NCBI RefSeq assembly: GCF_002362315.1
Contig: NZ_MTZV01000006.1
Span: 2,728,001 to 2,792,000 of the forward strand
Length of the DNA: 64,000 bases
Source of the DNA: Paraburkholderia acidicola
GTDB taxonomy: Bacteria > Pseudomonadota > Gammaproteobacteria > Burkholderiales > Burkholderiaceae
Direction: 5' to 3'
Shown: in pieces, positions 7,252 to 15,158 of the stretch
Layout: each line of letters starts with the position of its first letter
Position numbering within the stretch: the stretch's first letter is position 1
The notes under the pieces: generated by a model
Seen by the model: the letters and a program-made list of their open reading frames with translations, nothing else
Database searches by the model: none
Told to the model about the DNA's origin: nothing
Position numbers and translations under genes: made by a program

Positions 7252-8955
7252 ATGAACGCACGCGACCCCTCCATTCTTACCACCTCCCGCAGCAGCCGCC
7301 TGCGCCAGATGCTCACCAGCAACCAGCTCGAATTCATGATGGAAGCGCACAACGGCTTGTCCGCGCGCATCGTTAAAGAAGCCGGGTTCCGCGCGATCTG
7401 GGGTTCTGGCCTGGCGATTTCCGCGCAGTATGGCGTGCGCGATAACAACGAGGCGAGCTGGACCCAGGTGGTCGACACACTCGAATTCATGGCGGACGCC
7501 AGCGATCTGCCGATTTTGCTCGACGGCGACACCGGCTACGGTAACTTCAACAACGTACGACGCCTCGTGCGCAAGCTCGAACAGCGCGGCATCGCGGGCG
7601 TGTGTATCGAAGACAAGCAGTTTCCGAAGACCAACAGCTTTATCAACGGCGAGCGTCAGCCGCTCGCTGAAATGGACGAGTTCTGCGGCAAGATCAAGGC
7701 CGGTAAGGACTCGCAGTCTGACGACGATTTCTCGATCGTCGCACGCGTCGAAGCGCTGATCGCGGGCTGGGGCATGGACGAAGCGCTGCGTCGCGCCGAG
7801 GCGTATCGCCAGGCCGGTGCCGATGCGATCCTGATTCACAGCAAGCTGTCGCGTCCCGACGAAATCCTCACGTTTGCTCGCGAATGGGCCGGCCGCGGTC
7901 CGCTCGTGATCGTGCCGACCAAGTACTACTCGACGCCGACTGAAGTATTCCGCAAGGCCGGTATCAGCGTCGTGATCTGGGCGAACCATCTGATCCGTTC
8001 GGCAGCGTCGGCGATGCAGGCCGTCGCGAAGGAAATCCACGACAACGAAACGCTCGTCGACGTCGAAGATCGCATCGCCGCAGTCAACGAAATTTTCCGT
8101 CTGCAGGATGCCGACGAATACTCGGAAGCCGAGCGCCGCTATCTGTCTGCTTCGCGTGCGACCGGTGCCGCGATCGTGCTCGCGGCGAGCCGCGGCGCGG
8201 GACTCGAAGCGCTGACCGAAGAGCGTCCGAAAGTCATGCTGCCGGTAGCGGGCAAGCCGCTGCTGCGCTGGCTCGTCGATGGCTTCAAGAAGCAGGGTGT
8301 CAACGACATCACGGTGGTGGGCGGTTATCGCGCCGATGCAATCGATACGGCCGGCATCAAGCTCGTCGTCAACGAACGCCATGCGCAAACCGGCGAACTC
8401 GCCTCGCTCGCCTGTGCCGCCGATACGCTGCAGACCGATACGGTCATCTCGTACGGCGATCTGCTGTTCCGCAGCTACATCGTGCGTGACCTGGTCGAGA
8501 GCGAAGCGGAGTTCAGCGTCGTGGTCGATTCGTCGCCGACGCAGACGGAAAACAGCAGCGTGCGCGACTTCGCATGGTGCTCCGCCGCGGACGACCGCGG
8601 CCTGTTCGGCAACAAGGTGCTGCTACAACGCATCTCGAGCGAACTGCAGGGCGATGCCGCAAGTGGCACGGCACCGCAGGGTCGCTGGATCGGCCTTCTG
8701 AATGTGCGTGGCGCGGGCATCGAGCGTCTGAAGACAGTGCTTGCGCAACTGCGCGAGCGGCCCGATTTCGATTCGCTCGATATTCCGGCGCTCCTCAATG
8801 CGCTGATCGATTCCGGCGAGCAGGTCGAAGTGCAATACGTGCACGGCCACTGGCGCGGTGTGAACGATCTGGAAGACTTCCGTCGTGCCGGCGATTTCGC
8901 GCACGCGCAGACGCCGCTCGCATCGGGCGATGCGCAACGCGGGGCTGCGCAATGA
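7252..8955 (+). CDS. Phosphoenolpyruvate phosphomutase fused to a nucleotidyltransferase domain
   Basis: A 567-residue two-domain protein. Residues 1-300 are PEP mutase: LDGDTGYGN at 90-98 (Mg binding) and the diagnostic EDKQFPKTNS at 120-129, which separates PEP mutases from isocitrate lyase relatives; the domain forms the C-P bond of phosphonopyruvate from PEP. Residues 305-550 are a MobA/LicC-like NTP transferase: AIVLAASRGAGLEALTEE then PKVMLPVAGKPLLRW. In characterised systems such domains (PntC type) use CTP to activate 2-aminoethylphosphonate to CMP-AEP for transfer to lipids or glycans; I infer the same here. The start at 7252 follows GGAG at 7237-7240. It overlaps the next gene by four bases (ATGA), so mutase, decarboxylase and transaminase are co-translated. 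The glycine-rich G-x-G of the nucleotidyltransferase is altered (AASRGAG), which deserves checking. Confidence 0.92.
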   Translation: MNARDPSILTTSRSSRLRQMLTSNQLEFMMEAHNGLSARIVKEAGFRAIWGSGLAISAQYGVRDNNEASWTQVVDTLEFMADASDLPILLDGDTGYGNFNNVRRLVRKLEQRGIAGVCIEDKQFPKTNSFINGERQPLAEMDEFCGKIKAGKDSQSDDDFSIVARVEALIAGWGMDEALRRAEAYRQAGADAILIHSKLSRPDEILTFAREWAGRGPLVIVPTKYYSTPTEVFRKAGISVVIWANHLIRSAASAMQAVAKEIHDNETLVDVEDRIAAVNEIFRLQDADEYSEAERRYLSASRATGAAIVLAASRGAGLEALTEERPKVMLPVAGKPLLRWLVDGFKKQGVNDITVVGGYRADAIDTAGIKLVVNERHAQTGELASLACAADTLQTDTVISYGDLLFRSYIVRDLVESEAEFSVVVDSSPTQTENSSVRDFAWCSAADDRGLFGNKVLLQRISSELQGDAASGTAPQGRWIGLLNVRGAGIERLKTVLAQLRERPDFDSLDIPALLNALIDSGEQVEVQYVHGHWRGVNDLEDFRRAGDFAHAQTPLASGDAQRGAAQ

Positions 8956-10172
8956 TCGAAGCGGCACAGTTCGTCGAGGCGGCGCGCGAGCGCGGCTTCG
9001 ACTGGTATGCGGGCGTGCCGTGTTCGTACCTGACGCCGTTTATCAACTACGTGTTGCAGGATCCGTCGTTGCACTATGTGTCGGCGGCGAACGAGGGTGA
9101 TGCGGTTGCGTTGATTGCGGGTGTTGCGCTGGGGGGCGATGTAAAAGGTGGCGTAGCGGGCCGTACGAGACGCGGCGTCACGATGATGCAGAACTCCGGG
9201 CTCGGCAATGCAGTAAGCCCGCTTACTTCGCTGACGTGGACATTCCGTTTGCCGCAATTGCTGATCGTCACGTGGCGCGGCCAGCCCGGTGTACCGGACG
9301 AACCGCAACACGCGTTGATGGGTCCGATAACGCCGGCGATGCTCGAGACGATGGAGATTCCGTGGGAGACGTTCCCCACTGAAGCCGATGCGATCGGTCC
9401 CGCGCTCGATCGCGCGATTGCCTACATGGATGAAACCGGCCGGCCGTACGCGCTCGTGATGCAAAAGGGTAGCGTGGCGCCTTACGAGCTGAAGCAGGCG
9501 CCGGCAGTTGCGCGCGAAGCCGCTCCTGCGGCGCGCACCGTCACACGCGGTGTGGCCGCCGATGCGTTGCCGACGCGGCAGCAGGCATTGCAACGCGTAA
9601 TCGCACATACACCGGTCGACTCGACGGTCGTGCTGGCGTCGACTGGTTTTTGCGGCCGCGAACTCTACGCACTCGACGACCGGCCGAACCAGCTCTATAT
9701 GGTCGGTTCGATGGGCTGCCTCACGCCGTTTGCGCTTGGGCTTGCACTTGCCCGACCCGACCTGCAGGTGGTCGCGCTCGACGGCGACGGCGCCGCGCTG
9801 ATGCGCATGGGCGCATTCGCGACGCTGGGTGCGTATGGTCCAGCGAATCTGACGCATGTGTTGCTCGATAACGGCGCACACGATTCGACCGGCGGCCAGG
9901 CAACGGTTTCGCCGCAGGTATCGTTTGCGGGTGTGGCGGCGGCATGCGGCTATGCGTCGGCGGTTGAGGGCGATGATCTCGCGGTGCTCGACGACACGCT
10001 CGCAACACTTGCTGCGCCGGAATCGGCATCGACAGCGACGCGCGGTTCGCGCTTCGTCCGTCTCGCGATCAAACGCGGCACCCCCGATGGCCTGCCGCGT
10101 CCCACCATTACCCCGCCCGATGTGAAGACGCGCCTGATGCGCCACATCGGCGCTGCGCAAGGAGAGCGTTGA
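8952..10172 (+). CDS. Phosphonopyruvate decarboxylase
   Basis: The 406-residue thiamine diphosphate enzyme converts phosphonopyruvate to phosphonoacetaldehyde, the irreversible step that pulls the unfavourable PEP mutase reaction forward. Visible marks: N-terminal FDWYAGVPCSYLTPFINYV with the EGDAV element (SAANEGDAVALIAG, residues 45-58), MQNSGLGNAVSPLTSL, and the ThDP-binding block VALDGDGAALMRMGAF followed by LLDNGAHDSTGGQ, which is characteristic of this enzyme rather than of sulfopyruvate decarboxylase. Length is as expected (about 380-400). It starts inside the end of the mutase gene (ATGA) and its stop overlaps the next start (TGATG), a tight operon arrangement. Confidence 0.93.
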   Translation: MIEAAQFVEAARERGFDWYAGVPCSYLTPFINYVLQDPSLHYVSAANEGDAVALIAGVALGGDVKGGVAGRTRRGVTMMQNSGLGNAVSPLTSLTWTFRLPQLLIVTWRGQPGVPDEPQHALMGPITPAMLETMEIPWETFPTEADAIGPALDRAIAYMDETGRPYALVMQKGSVAPYELKQAPAVAREAAPAARTVTRGVAADALPTRQQALQRVIAHTPVDSTVVLASTGFCGRELYALDDRPNQLYMVGSMGCLTPFALGLALARPDLQVVALDGDGAALMRMGAFATLGAYGPANLTHVLLDNGAHDSTGGQATVSPQVSFAGVAAACGYASAVEGDDLAVLDDTLATLAAPESASTATRGSRFVRLAIKRGTPDGLPRPTITPPDVKTRLMRHIGAAQGER

Positions 10173-11239
10173 TGCTGCTGTTGAACCCCGGTCCGGTCAC
10201 GCTGACTGAACGCGTGCGCCGCAGCCTGTTGCAAACCGATCTGTGTCATCGCGAGAGCGAGTTTTTCGATCTGCAGGACGAGGCGCGCGAGCGTCTCGTG
10301 AACGTCTACGGGCTTGACCCTGCGCAATGGTCCGCCGTGCTGATGACGGGTTCCGGCACCGCGGCAGTCGAAAGCATGGTGGCGGCGCTGGTGCCCGAGC
10401 ACGGCAAGCTGCTGATCGTCGAGAACGGTGTATACGGCGAGCGGATTGCTCACATCGCCGCGCAATACCGGATCGCGCACGAAGTCGTGAAGCACGAATG
10501 GATGGAAGCGCCCGATCTCGCGCGCATCGTGGCACGTCTCGACGCCGATCGCGGCTTCACGCATGTCGCGGTGATCCATCACGAAACCACCACAGGCCGG
10601 TTGAACGATCTGCGTACGCTCGGTGCGGTATGCCGCGAGCGCGGTGTGCAGTTGCTGGTGGATGGTGTCAGCAGCTTCGGTGCCGAAGCGATCGATTTCA
10701 ACGACGGCAGCATCGCCGCCGTGGCGGCGACCGCGAACAAATGTCTGCACGGCGTGCCCGGCGCGGCGTTCGTGATTGTTCGACGTGACGCATTGGCTCA
10801 GGCGGCAAGCCGCACGTTCTATCTCGACCTGAGCCGCCTTGCGCGACTGCAGGATCAGCGCAATACGCCGTTCACGCCGTCGGTGCATGCGTACTACGCG
10901 CTCGTCGAAGCGCTGCGCGAACTTGCCGACGAAGGCGGCTGGACAGCGCGCCATGCACGCTATGCAGCGCTTGCCGAGCAGGCGCGCGCGGGGCTGGCGG
11001 CGCGCGGGATCGGTAGTGCGCTGGCGCCGGAACAGTCGTCGGTGGTGTTGCGGGCGTACCGGTTGCCGGACGGCGTGTCGTACCCGCAACTGCACGATGC
11101 GTTGAAGGCGCGCGGCTTTGTGATCTATGCGGGACAGGGCGGTTTGTCGGCGGAACTGTTCCGCATCTCGACGATGGGCGACATCCATGCCGCCGACGTC
11201 GACCGGCTGTTGCAGGGCTTCAGCGAACTTTCTCGCTGA
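10172..11239 (+). CDS. phnW: 2-aminoethylphosphonate-pyruvate transaminase
   Basis: A 355-residue class V PLP aminotransferase starting MLLLNPGPVTLTERVRRSLL; the NPGPV-T opening and DLCHRE (residues 23-28) are typical of PhnW. The PLP lysine is K190 in ATANKCLHGVPG, and the cofactor Asp lies in LLVDGVSSFGAEA. PhnW is best known in AEP breakdown, but after a decarboxylase it runs in the synthetic direction, making 2-aminoethylphosphonate from phosphonoacetaldehyde with an amino donor. No phosphonatase (phnX) or C-P lyase gene is nearby, which supports a biosynthetic role. The ATG overlaps the upstream stop by one base and has GGAGAG upstream. No terminator is visible in the following 600 bases. 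Confidence 0.92.
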   Translation: MLLLNPGPVTLTERVRRSLLQTDLCHRESEFFDLQDEARERLVNVYGLDPAQWSAVLMTGSGTAAVESMVAALVPEHGKLLIVENGVYGERIAHIAAQYRIAHEVVKHEWMEAPDLARIVARLDADRGFTHVAVIHHETTTGRLNDLRTLGAVCRERGVQLLVDGVSSFGAEAIDFNDGSIAAVAATANKCLHGVPGAAFVIVRRDALAQAASRTFYLDLSRLARLQDQRNTPFTPSVHAYYALVEALRELADEGGWTARHARYAALAEQARAGLAARGIGSALAPEQSSVVLRAYRLPDGVSYPQLHDALKARGFVIYAGQGGLSAELFRISTMGDIHAADVDRLLQGFSELSR

Positions 11240-11878
11240 ACGCGTTGAACAGGCTGGATAGATTGAGCGCCCGGTGTCGAACACGGCATCGAGGCGCCAG
11301 GCGTTGACGACGGGACCTTCGCGGCCTCGTCGTCAATGCGGCTGTTGCGTCTGCAATCGACGCACGACGCTATCTCAGCGTTTGTTTAACACCCCGCCGC
11401 ACTTCTTCCCACGCAATACGGCGATCCGTTCCAGGCCGCGTTTGCCGAATCGCAGCGACTGGCATCACGGCGAAGCCGCTCGCGTTTGATGCCATTCGCT
11501 TATTGGTGCGCTGCGCCATTATCTTTTTACGCGATTCACGCGGCATGGACGTGCGTTTGAAACGAACCGACCAGCCAGCATGGAGGCTGGAACACGCCCG
11601 CGCGGGAGTTTGGATGCACGCCTCTATGTACATTCTTTCTTAACCGGTTTAAGTTTTGCGACGAGTTGCATGTAAAGATCGGGCCAAGGGAGACAATAAT
11701 GCGAGGCAATGTCCTGCGTACATTCATAGCGCCGCATTCCACGGCTTTAAATTAGAAAAGCATGATCCCGGCGGCCGCCTGTTCCTCGACATTTCGGGTT
11801 TTATTCGAGCGAATATCGTGGCCGGATACGACGGGAACAGCTAGATCATTCAAACGATAAATCCGGAGGAGACAAAAG
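11240..11878. other. Intergenic region with one tiny ORF (11699-11755)
   Basis: This 639-base stretch between phnW and the lipoprotein gene shows no conserved protein. A 6-bp hairpin with arms CCAGCC and GGCTGG lies near 11571-11590 without a T-tract. A tiny plus-strand frame at 11699-11755 (18 residues, MRGNVLRTFIAPHSTALN) has a good GGGAGA site just upstream and could be a leader peptide for the lipoprotein gene, but this is weak. Base composition becomes more AT-rich toward 11640-11860. Confidence 0.4.
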
Positions 11879-13543
11879 ATGACGCGCATCGTGCGTGACG
11901 GTTTTCCCGTCAAAACCCTGGCTGGCATTGCGACGGCAGCCTTGCTGCTGGTTGCATGTAATGGCGATAACCCGGGGAACCCCGGGCCAGTGAACGTGGC
12001 GCAATGTTCGGGGGCCGCGTGCGGACCGTCGGGTGGGCCGACTTCGCCGCCATTGAATGTGAAGCTTTGCCCGGACTCACTCGATTATTCGACGACCTAC
12101 ACCGGCGGCACGGGTAGCGGCGAATACGTCAAGGTGAAATTCAATTCGACGGCGAGCCCGAAGACGTATCAGATGACGTTCGTGGAGTCGGAAGTGCCGA
12201 CATCCGCGGGTCAGGTCAACAATACGCGCGCCGGTTTGACCATCAACGGTACGTACACCACGCCGGACCTTTATACGCCGACTGGTTCGACCGGCACGCC
12301 GCTCTCGCTGCCGAGCGCCGAGCAGAACCGCTGCGCGATCGTGCTGCTGGACGGCAAGACCGCTGACGGTACCTACGCGATCACAATCAACCCGCAAGAT
12401 CCACCGATCCTGTTTGTCGGGATGGGGATCATGGGCGGCTCGAGCCCGGGTGCGACGATCTCGTACCCTGGTGTGAATCTCGGTTTGACAAAACTCGGCG
12501 TAGTACCGTCGCGGACGTTCGATTCATACCCGTTCATCGCTTTCAGCCAGACGGTGACCGATTTCTCGAAGGTGGCGGGAACGTACAACGAACTCGGTTT
12601 CCGCGTGACGCCAGAAGGTTCGATTGCCCAGACCGCTCCCAGCACGACTCCGGGGGGGCCGCCTCAAGCCGGTCCTCTGGGCTGGCAGCCGGACGCGATC
12701 CAGGCCTCTGAAACTTTCCAGGCTGATGGTAGCTGCGTCCCCGATACGTCGCAGTATTCGTGCAAGTCCACTGGTGCGCCCTGGAAACTCAGGACCAACG
12801 CAGACGGCTCGCCCGACAACGTGTTTACGAGCGGTATTCCCGCAGGTTCAACGGTCTATCCCGTCATCGGTACTGCTGTCCAGCCACTGTCGATCCTGGG
12901 GACGAACACGGCACACGGTGTGATGATCGTGGGTAACGTAGGTGGGACGCTGGTGCCGGTCATCATTCGGGTCGGCCTGGGGTTTGTCAGCCCCACCTTG
13001 ATCGGCTCGGTCCTCGACGACCAGATCGGCATCTCGCTGCTCGCACCGGCCACGAAACTCGCCCAGAGCGATCTGAGTGGTGGGTACGTTGGCGCCAACA
13101 GCGTGTCTGCCTGCGGCGTCGTCACATACGGCGGCCAGTCTACGCAAGCCCTGACTTCACCTAGCGGCAACGGGAGCTTCTATCCGTCCGAGGGCGCCTG
13201 TCTCGACGGCAGCGCATCGACGAACGCTGGCGTGAACTCGACGGCAGCGTTGTTCCAGTCGCCCACTGGCGGCCTGCTGAACCCGTTCTCTGCAACGACT
13301 TCGTCGAACTTCACGATGGACTTCACGCAGACGCAGCCCGGCCTCGTCAAGGTCACGGCGACATCGCCGCTCATGTCCGGCAACACGGCGATTTACAAGG
13401 CTGGCGACACGGGCGCAATCATCAAGGTTGGCCAGGTGTATGCGCTGTTGATGAACGGTGTGAACCAGCAGTTCACGACGCAGAGCCCGTCCAACGTTAG
13501 TGCAGTGAATCCGTTCCTGACAGTCGGTGCGTTCGTGCAGTAG
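11879..13543 (+). CDS. Large secreted lipoprotein, possibly DUF2957-type
   Basis: The 554-residue product starts with a lipoprotein signal, VKTLAGIATAALLLVACNGD, with the lipobox Leu-Val-Ala-Cys giving an acylated Cys near residue 27. The mature protein is rich in Gly, Ser, Thr and Pro with many short beta-like segments (FDSYPFIAFSQTVTDFSKVAG, GTYNELGFRVTPEGS), and it has pairs of Cys (CVPDTSQYSC). It resembles the Burkholderia lipoprotein group with a DUF2957 domain, a recollection I cannot verify here. The function is unknown; outer-membrane anchoring is likely. Ribosome site GGAGGAG at 11865-11871. It is followed by a strong terminator and stands alone. Confidence 0.75.
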   Translation: MTRIVRDGFPVKTLAGIATAALLLVACNGDNPGNPGPVNVAQCSGAACGPSGGPTSPPLNVKLCPDSLDYSTTYTGGTGSGEYVKVKFNSTASPKTYQMTFVESEVPTSAGQVNNTRAGLTINGTYTTPDLYTPTGSTGTPLSLPSAEQNRCAIVLLDGKTADGTYAITINPQDPPILFVGMGIMGGSSPGATISYPGVNLGLTKLGVVPSRTFDSYPFIAFSQTVTDFSKVAGTYNELGFRVTPEGSIAQTAPSTTPGGPPQAGPLGWQPDAIQASETFQADGSCVPDTSQYSCKSTGAPWKLRTNADGSPDNVFTSGIPAGSTVYPVIGTAVQPLSILGTNTAHGVMIVGNVGGTLVPVIIRVGLGFVSPTLIGSVLDDQIGISLLAPATKLAQSDLSGGYVGANSVSACGVVTYGGQSTQALTSPSGNGSFYPSEGACLDGSASTNAGVNSTAALFQSPTGGLLNPFSATTSSNFTMDFTQTQPGLVKVTATSPLMSGNTAIYKAGDTGAIIKVGQVYALLMNGVNQQFTTQSPSNVSAVNPFLTVGAFVQ

Positions 13544-13599
13544 CACCGTACAGTGGTCCGGGAGACCGCGTGCCGGAAGGCGCAGCGGTCTCCGTTAGC

Positions 13600-13628
13600 A
13601 AGCGCCGGGGCTCCCGGCGCTTTTTTTT
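13600..13628 (+). terminator. Rho-independent terminator after the lipoprotein gene
   Basis: A perfect 9-bp stem AAGCGCCGG (13600-13608) / CCGGCGCTT (13614-13622) with a 5-nt loop runs into eight T residues (13621-13628). A second perfect 9-bp hairpin precedes it (GGAGACCGC 13561-13569 / GCGGTCTCC 13585-13593). Confidence 0.9.
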
Positions 13629-13685
13629 CGTGCGTGGCTCTGCGCGGGCGGGGCGCTTCGTAAATACGACGCACCTAAGCCACGG

Positions 13686-14402
13686 CTATTTCTTCACGCG
13701 CCGTGTCGCTGAGCGCGAGACCGTGAGCTGCCAGTAGTGTTCGGTGTTAAATACATCGTCGCAGCCATGCGGACCGAATCCGCGCAACTGACTCTCGTAT
13801 GCCGCGACCGCTTCGTGTTTTACCGTCGCCTGGCGTACGGGATCGATCGTATGCGTAGCAGCGGGCTGCGCCGGCGTCGCGACAATGCCGCGTCTCGCGA
13901 GATCGTCGAGCTGCGCCTGCACGACACCCGGATTGCAGCGATGGATCGCATCCTCATAGGCGAACCACGACAGATGCGCGAGCCGTGGCAGGATTTCACA
14001 GCATGCGTGGTAGACGAGCAGGTGATCGGGATGAAACAGACCGAGCGGCATCAGCAGCGTGTTCGCGGTCGAGCCGTAGATGATCTCCTCGAGCGCTGCC
14101 GCCAGCTTGCTGATCGATGGTGAATCGAGATACTGGTTGTCGCGGAACGGCATGCGCACCGGAATCGCATCGAGCAGCGACAGCGCGCGGTTGTCTTCGA
14201 TGGTGCGGGCGTGTATCGCTTCGTGCGCCCCGGAAAACCCGGACTTGTGGTCCCACTCGGTGTGCATGTCGTGTTCAGGCGGCGCGGCAAAGACCGTGCA
14301 GACAGCCGCATCCGGATGCGTGGCGAGCAACGCGCCACAACTGAACACGGCATCGTCGAAATGGGGCGGCAGGACAAAGAGGCGCGGGCTGGTTTCGCTC
14401 AT
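13686..14402 (-). CDS. PIG-L family deacetylase
   Basis: A 238-residue protein beginning MSETSPRLFVLPPHFDDAVFSCG. The PPHFDDAVFSCG segment is the N-terminal metal site of the PIG-L/LmbE superfamily (usual PHPDDE form, here PHFDDAV), and GLFHPDHLLVYHACCE near residue 125 supplies the second histidine motif. These Zn enzymes remove N-acetyl groups from GlcNAc-containing small molecules or glycans, or act as mycothiol/bacillithiol-type amidases. The start at 14402 is preferred over a longer frame from 14513 because homology begins there. It lies 34 bases after the nucleotidyltransferase gene on the same strand, so it is probably the last gene of the pao-like operon; a link to aldehyde oxidation is not obvious. 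Confidence 0.82.
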   Translation of the reverse strand: MSETSPRLFVLPPHFDDAVFSCGALLATHPDAAVCTVFAAPPEHDMHTEWDHKSGFSGAHEAIHARTIEDNRALSLLDAIPVRMPFRDNQYLDSPSISKLAAALEEIIYGSTANTLLMPLGLFHPDHLLVYHACCEILPRLAHLSWFAYEDAIHRCNPGVVQAQLDDLARRGIVATPAQPAATHTIDPVRQATVKHEAVAAYESQLRGFGPHGCDDVFNTEHYWQLTVSRSATRRVKK

Positions 14403-14436
14403 GAGCTTGGGGAAAGAGGGTGGCGTTGGTGTGCCG

Positions 14437-15039
14437 CTACGCGTGAGCGCTATCGAGATCCCGCAGATCGCCAGGCGTATCGATGTCGCGCAGAATACCC
14501 GGATCGTCGACATCGACGCGCGTCACCGGATGCGCCGCAAAAAGCGCGCGCGCACCCGCATCGCCGTCGAGCGCGAGCAATGCCGCCCGATGCACGATGC
14601 CGAAGCCGGCCGGATGCCCACGCTGGTTGCGATAGAACGGCGCAACCAGCGATGCGCCACCGCCCAGCGCACTCGCCACCGCTTCGATTGTCGTGGCCGC
14701 AATGCGCGGCATGTCGGCAAGCGCGACGATCCAGCTCTCGGCGTCGTCGCAGGCTTCGACGCCCGCCGCGAGACTCGCGCCCATTCCGCGTCCGGCCGCG
14801 GCCGAGAACACCACATCGCAGCCCGCATCGTTGAGTTCGCGCGCGAGCACGTCGCTGCCCGGCCGCACCACGGCAACGACCCGCGGCACGATGAGCTTCA
14901 GACGATGCGCCGCCTCGTGCGCAACCGATTTACCTTCGGGCAGACGCGCCAGCAGCTTGTTGTGGATGCCGTCGGGATCGAAACGCGACCCGTAGCCGGC
15001 GGCGAGCAGCACGCCGGTGGCGAGCGAAACGTAGGTCAT
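14437..15039 (-). CDS. MobA/MocA-like nucleotidyltransferase (molybdopterin cytidylyltransferase candidate)
   Basis: The 200-residue product has the MobA-like NTP transferase signature GVLLAAGYGSRF (residues 9-20), a HNKLLARLPEG segment where MobA has the base-selecting loop, and IVALADMPRIAATTI for the metal-binding Asp. In MocA enzymes this fold transfers CMP to molybdopterin to give MCD, the cofactor form used by xanthine oxidase-family aldehyde oxidoreductases. Because the gene follows paoABC-like genes directly, MCD synthesis is the most likely job, but MobA (GMP) or an unrelated sugar nucleotidyltransferase is possible. The start at 15039 gives MTYVSLATGVLLAAG. A 10-bp hairpin lies between it and the large subunit gene. 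Confidence 0.8.
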   Translation of the reverse strand: MTYVSLATGVLLAAGYGSRFDPDGIHNKLLARLPEGKSVAHEAAHRLKLIVPRVVAVVRPGSDVLARELNDAGCDVVFSAAAGRGMGASLAAGVEACDDAESWIVALADMPRIAATTIEAVASALGGGASLVAPFYRNQRGHPAGFGIVHRAALLALDGDAGARALFAAHPVTRVDVDDPGILRDIDTPGDLRDLDSAHA

Positions 15040-15087
15040 GGGGTGCGCCGAAGAGGGGGAGTGAGGCCGATTGTGCGGCGCAAGCGC

Positions 15088-15119
15088 CGACGAGGCAAGC
15101 ACAGCCGCCTGCCTCGTCG
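15088..15119. other. Intercistronic hairpin
   Basis: A perfect 10-bp inverted repeat (CGACGAGGCA 15088-15097 / TGCCTCGTCG 15110-15119, 12-nt loop) fills much of the 119-base gap between the molybdopterin-binding subunit and the nucleotidyltransferase genes. It lacks a T-tract on either strand, so it may stabilise or process the minus-strand transcript rather than end it. Confidence 0.6.
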
Positions 15120-15158
15120 CGCGATCTTAGCGAAGATGCCAATGCAAACCTCAGCGCT

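Noticed and set aside
7231..8388. Minus-strand frame antisense to PEP mutase
   Set aside because: Shadow of a conserved enzyme; no ribosome site.
8475..10160. Long minus-strand frame antisense to the phosphonate genes
   Set aside because: Composition is that of a shadow frame (Arg/His/Gln rich, no motifs), and the sense strand has three clear enzymes.
10172..11239. Transaminase as part of AEP degradation
   Set aside because: No phosphonatase or C-P lyase is adjacent, while PEP mutase and the decarboxylase precede it in the same operon.
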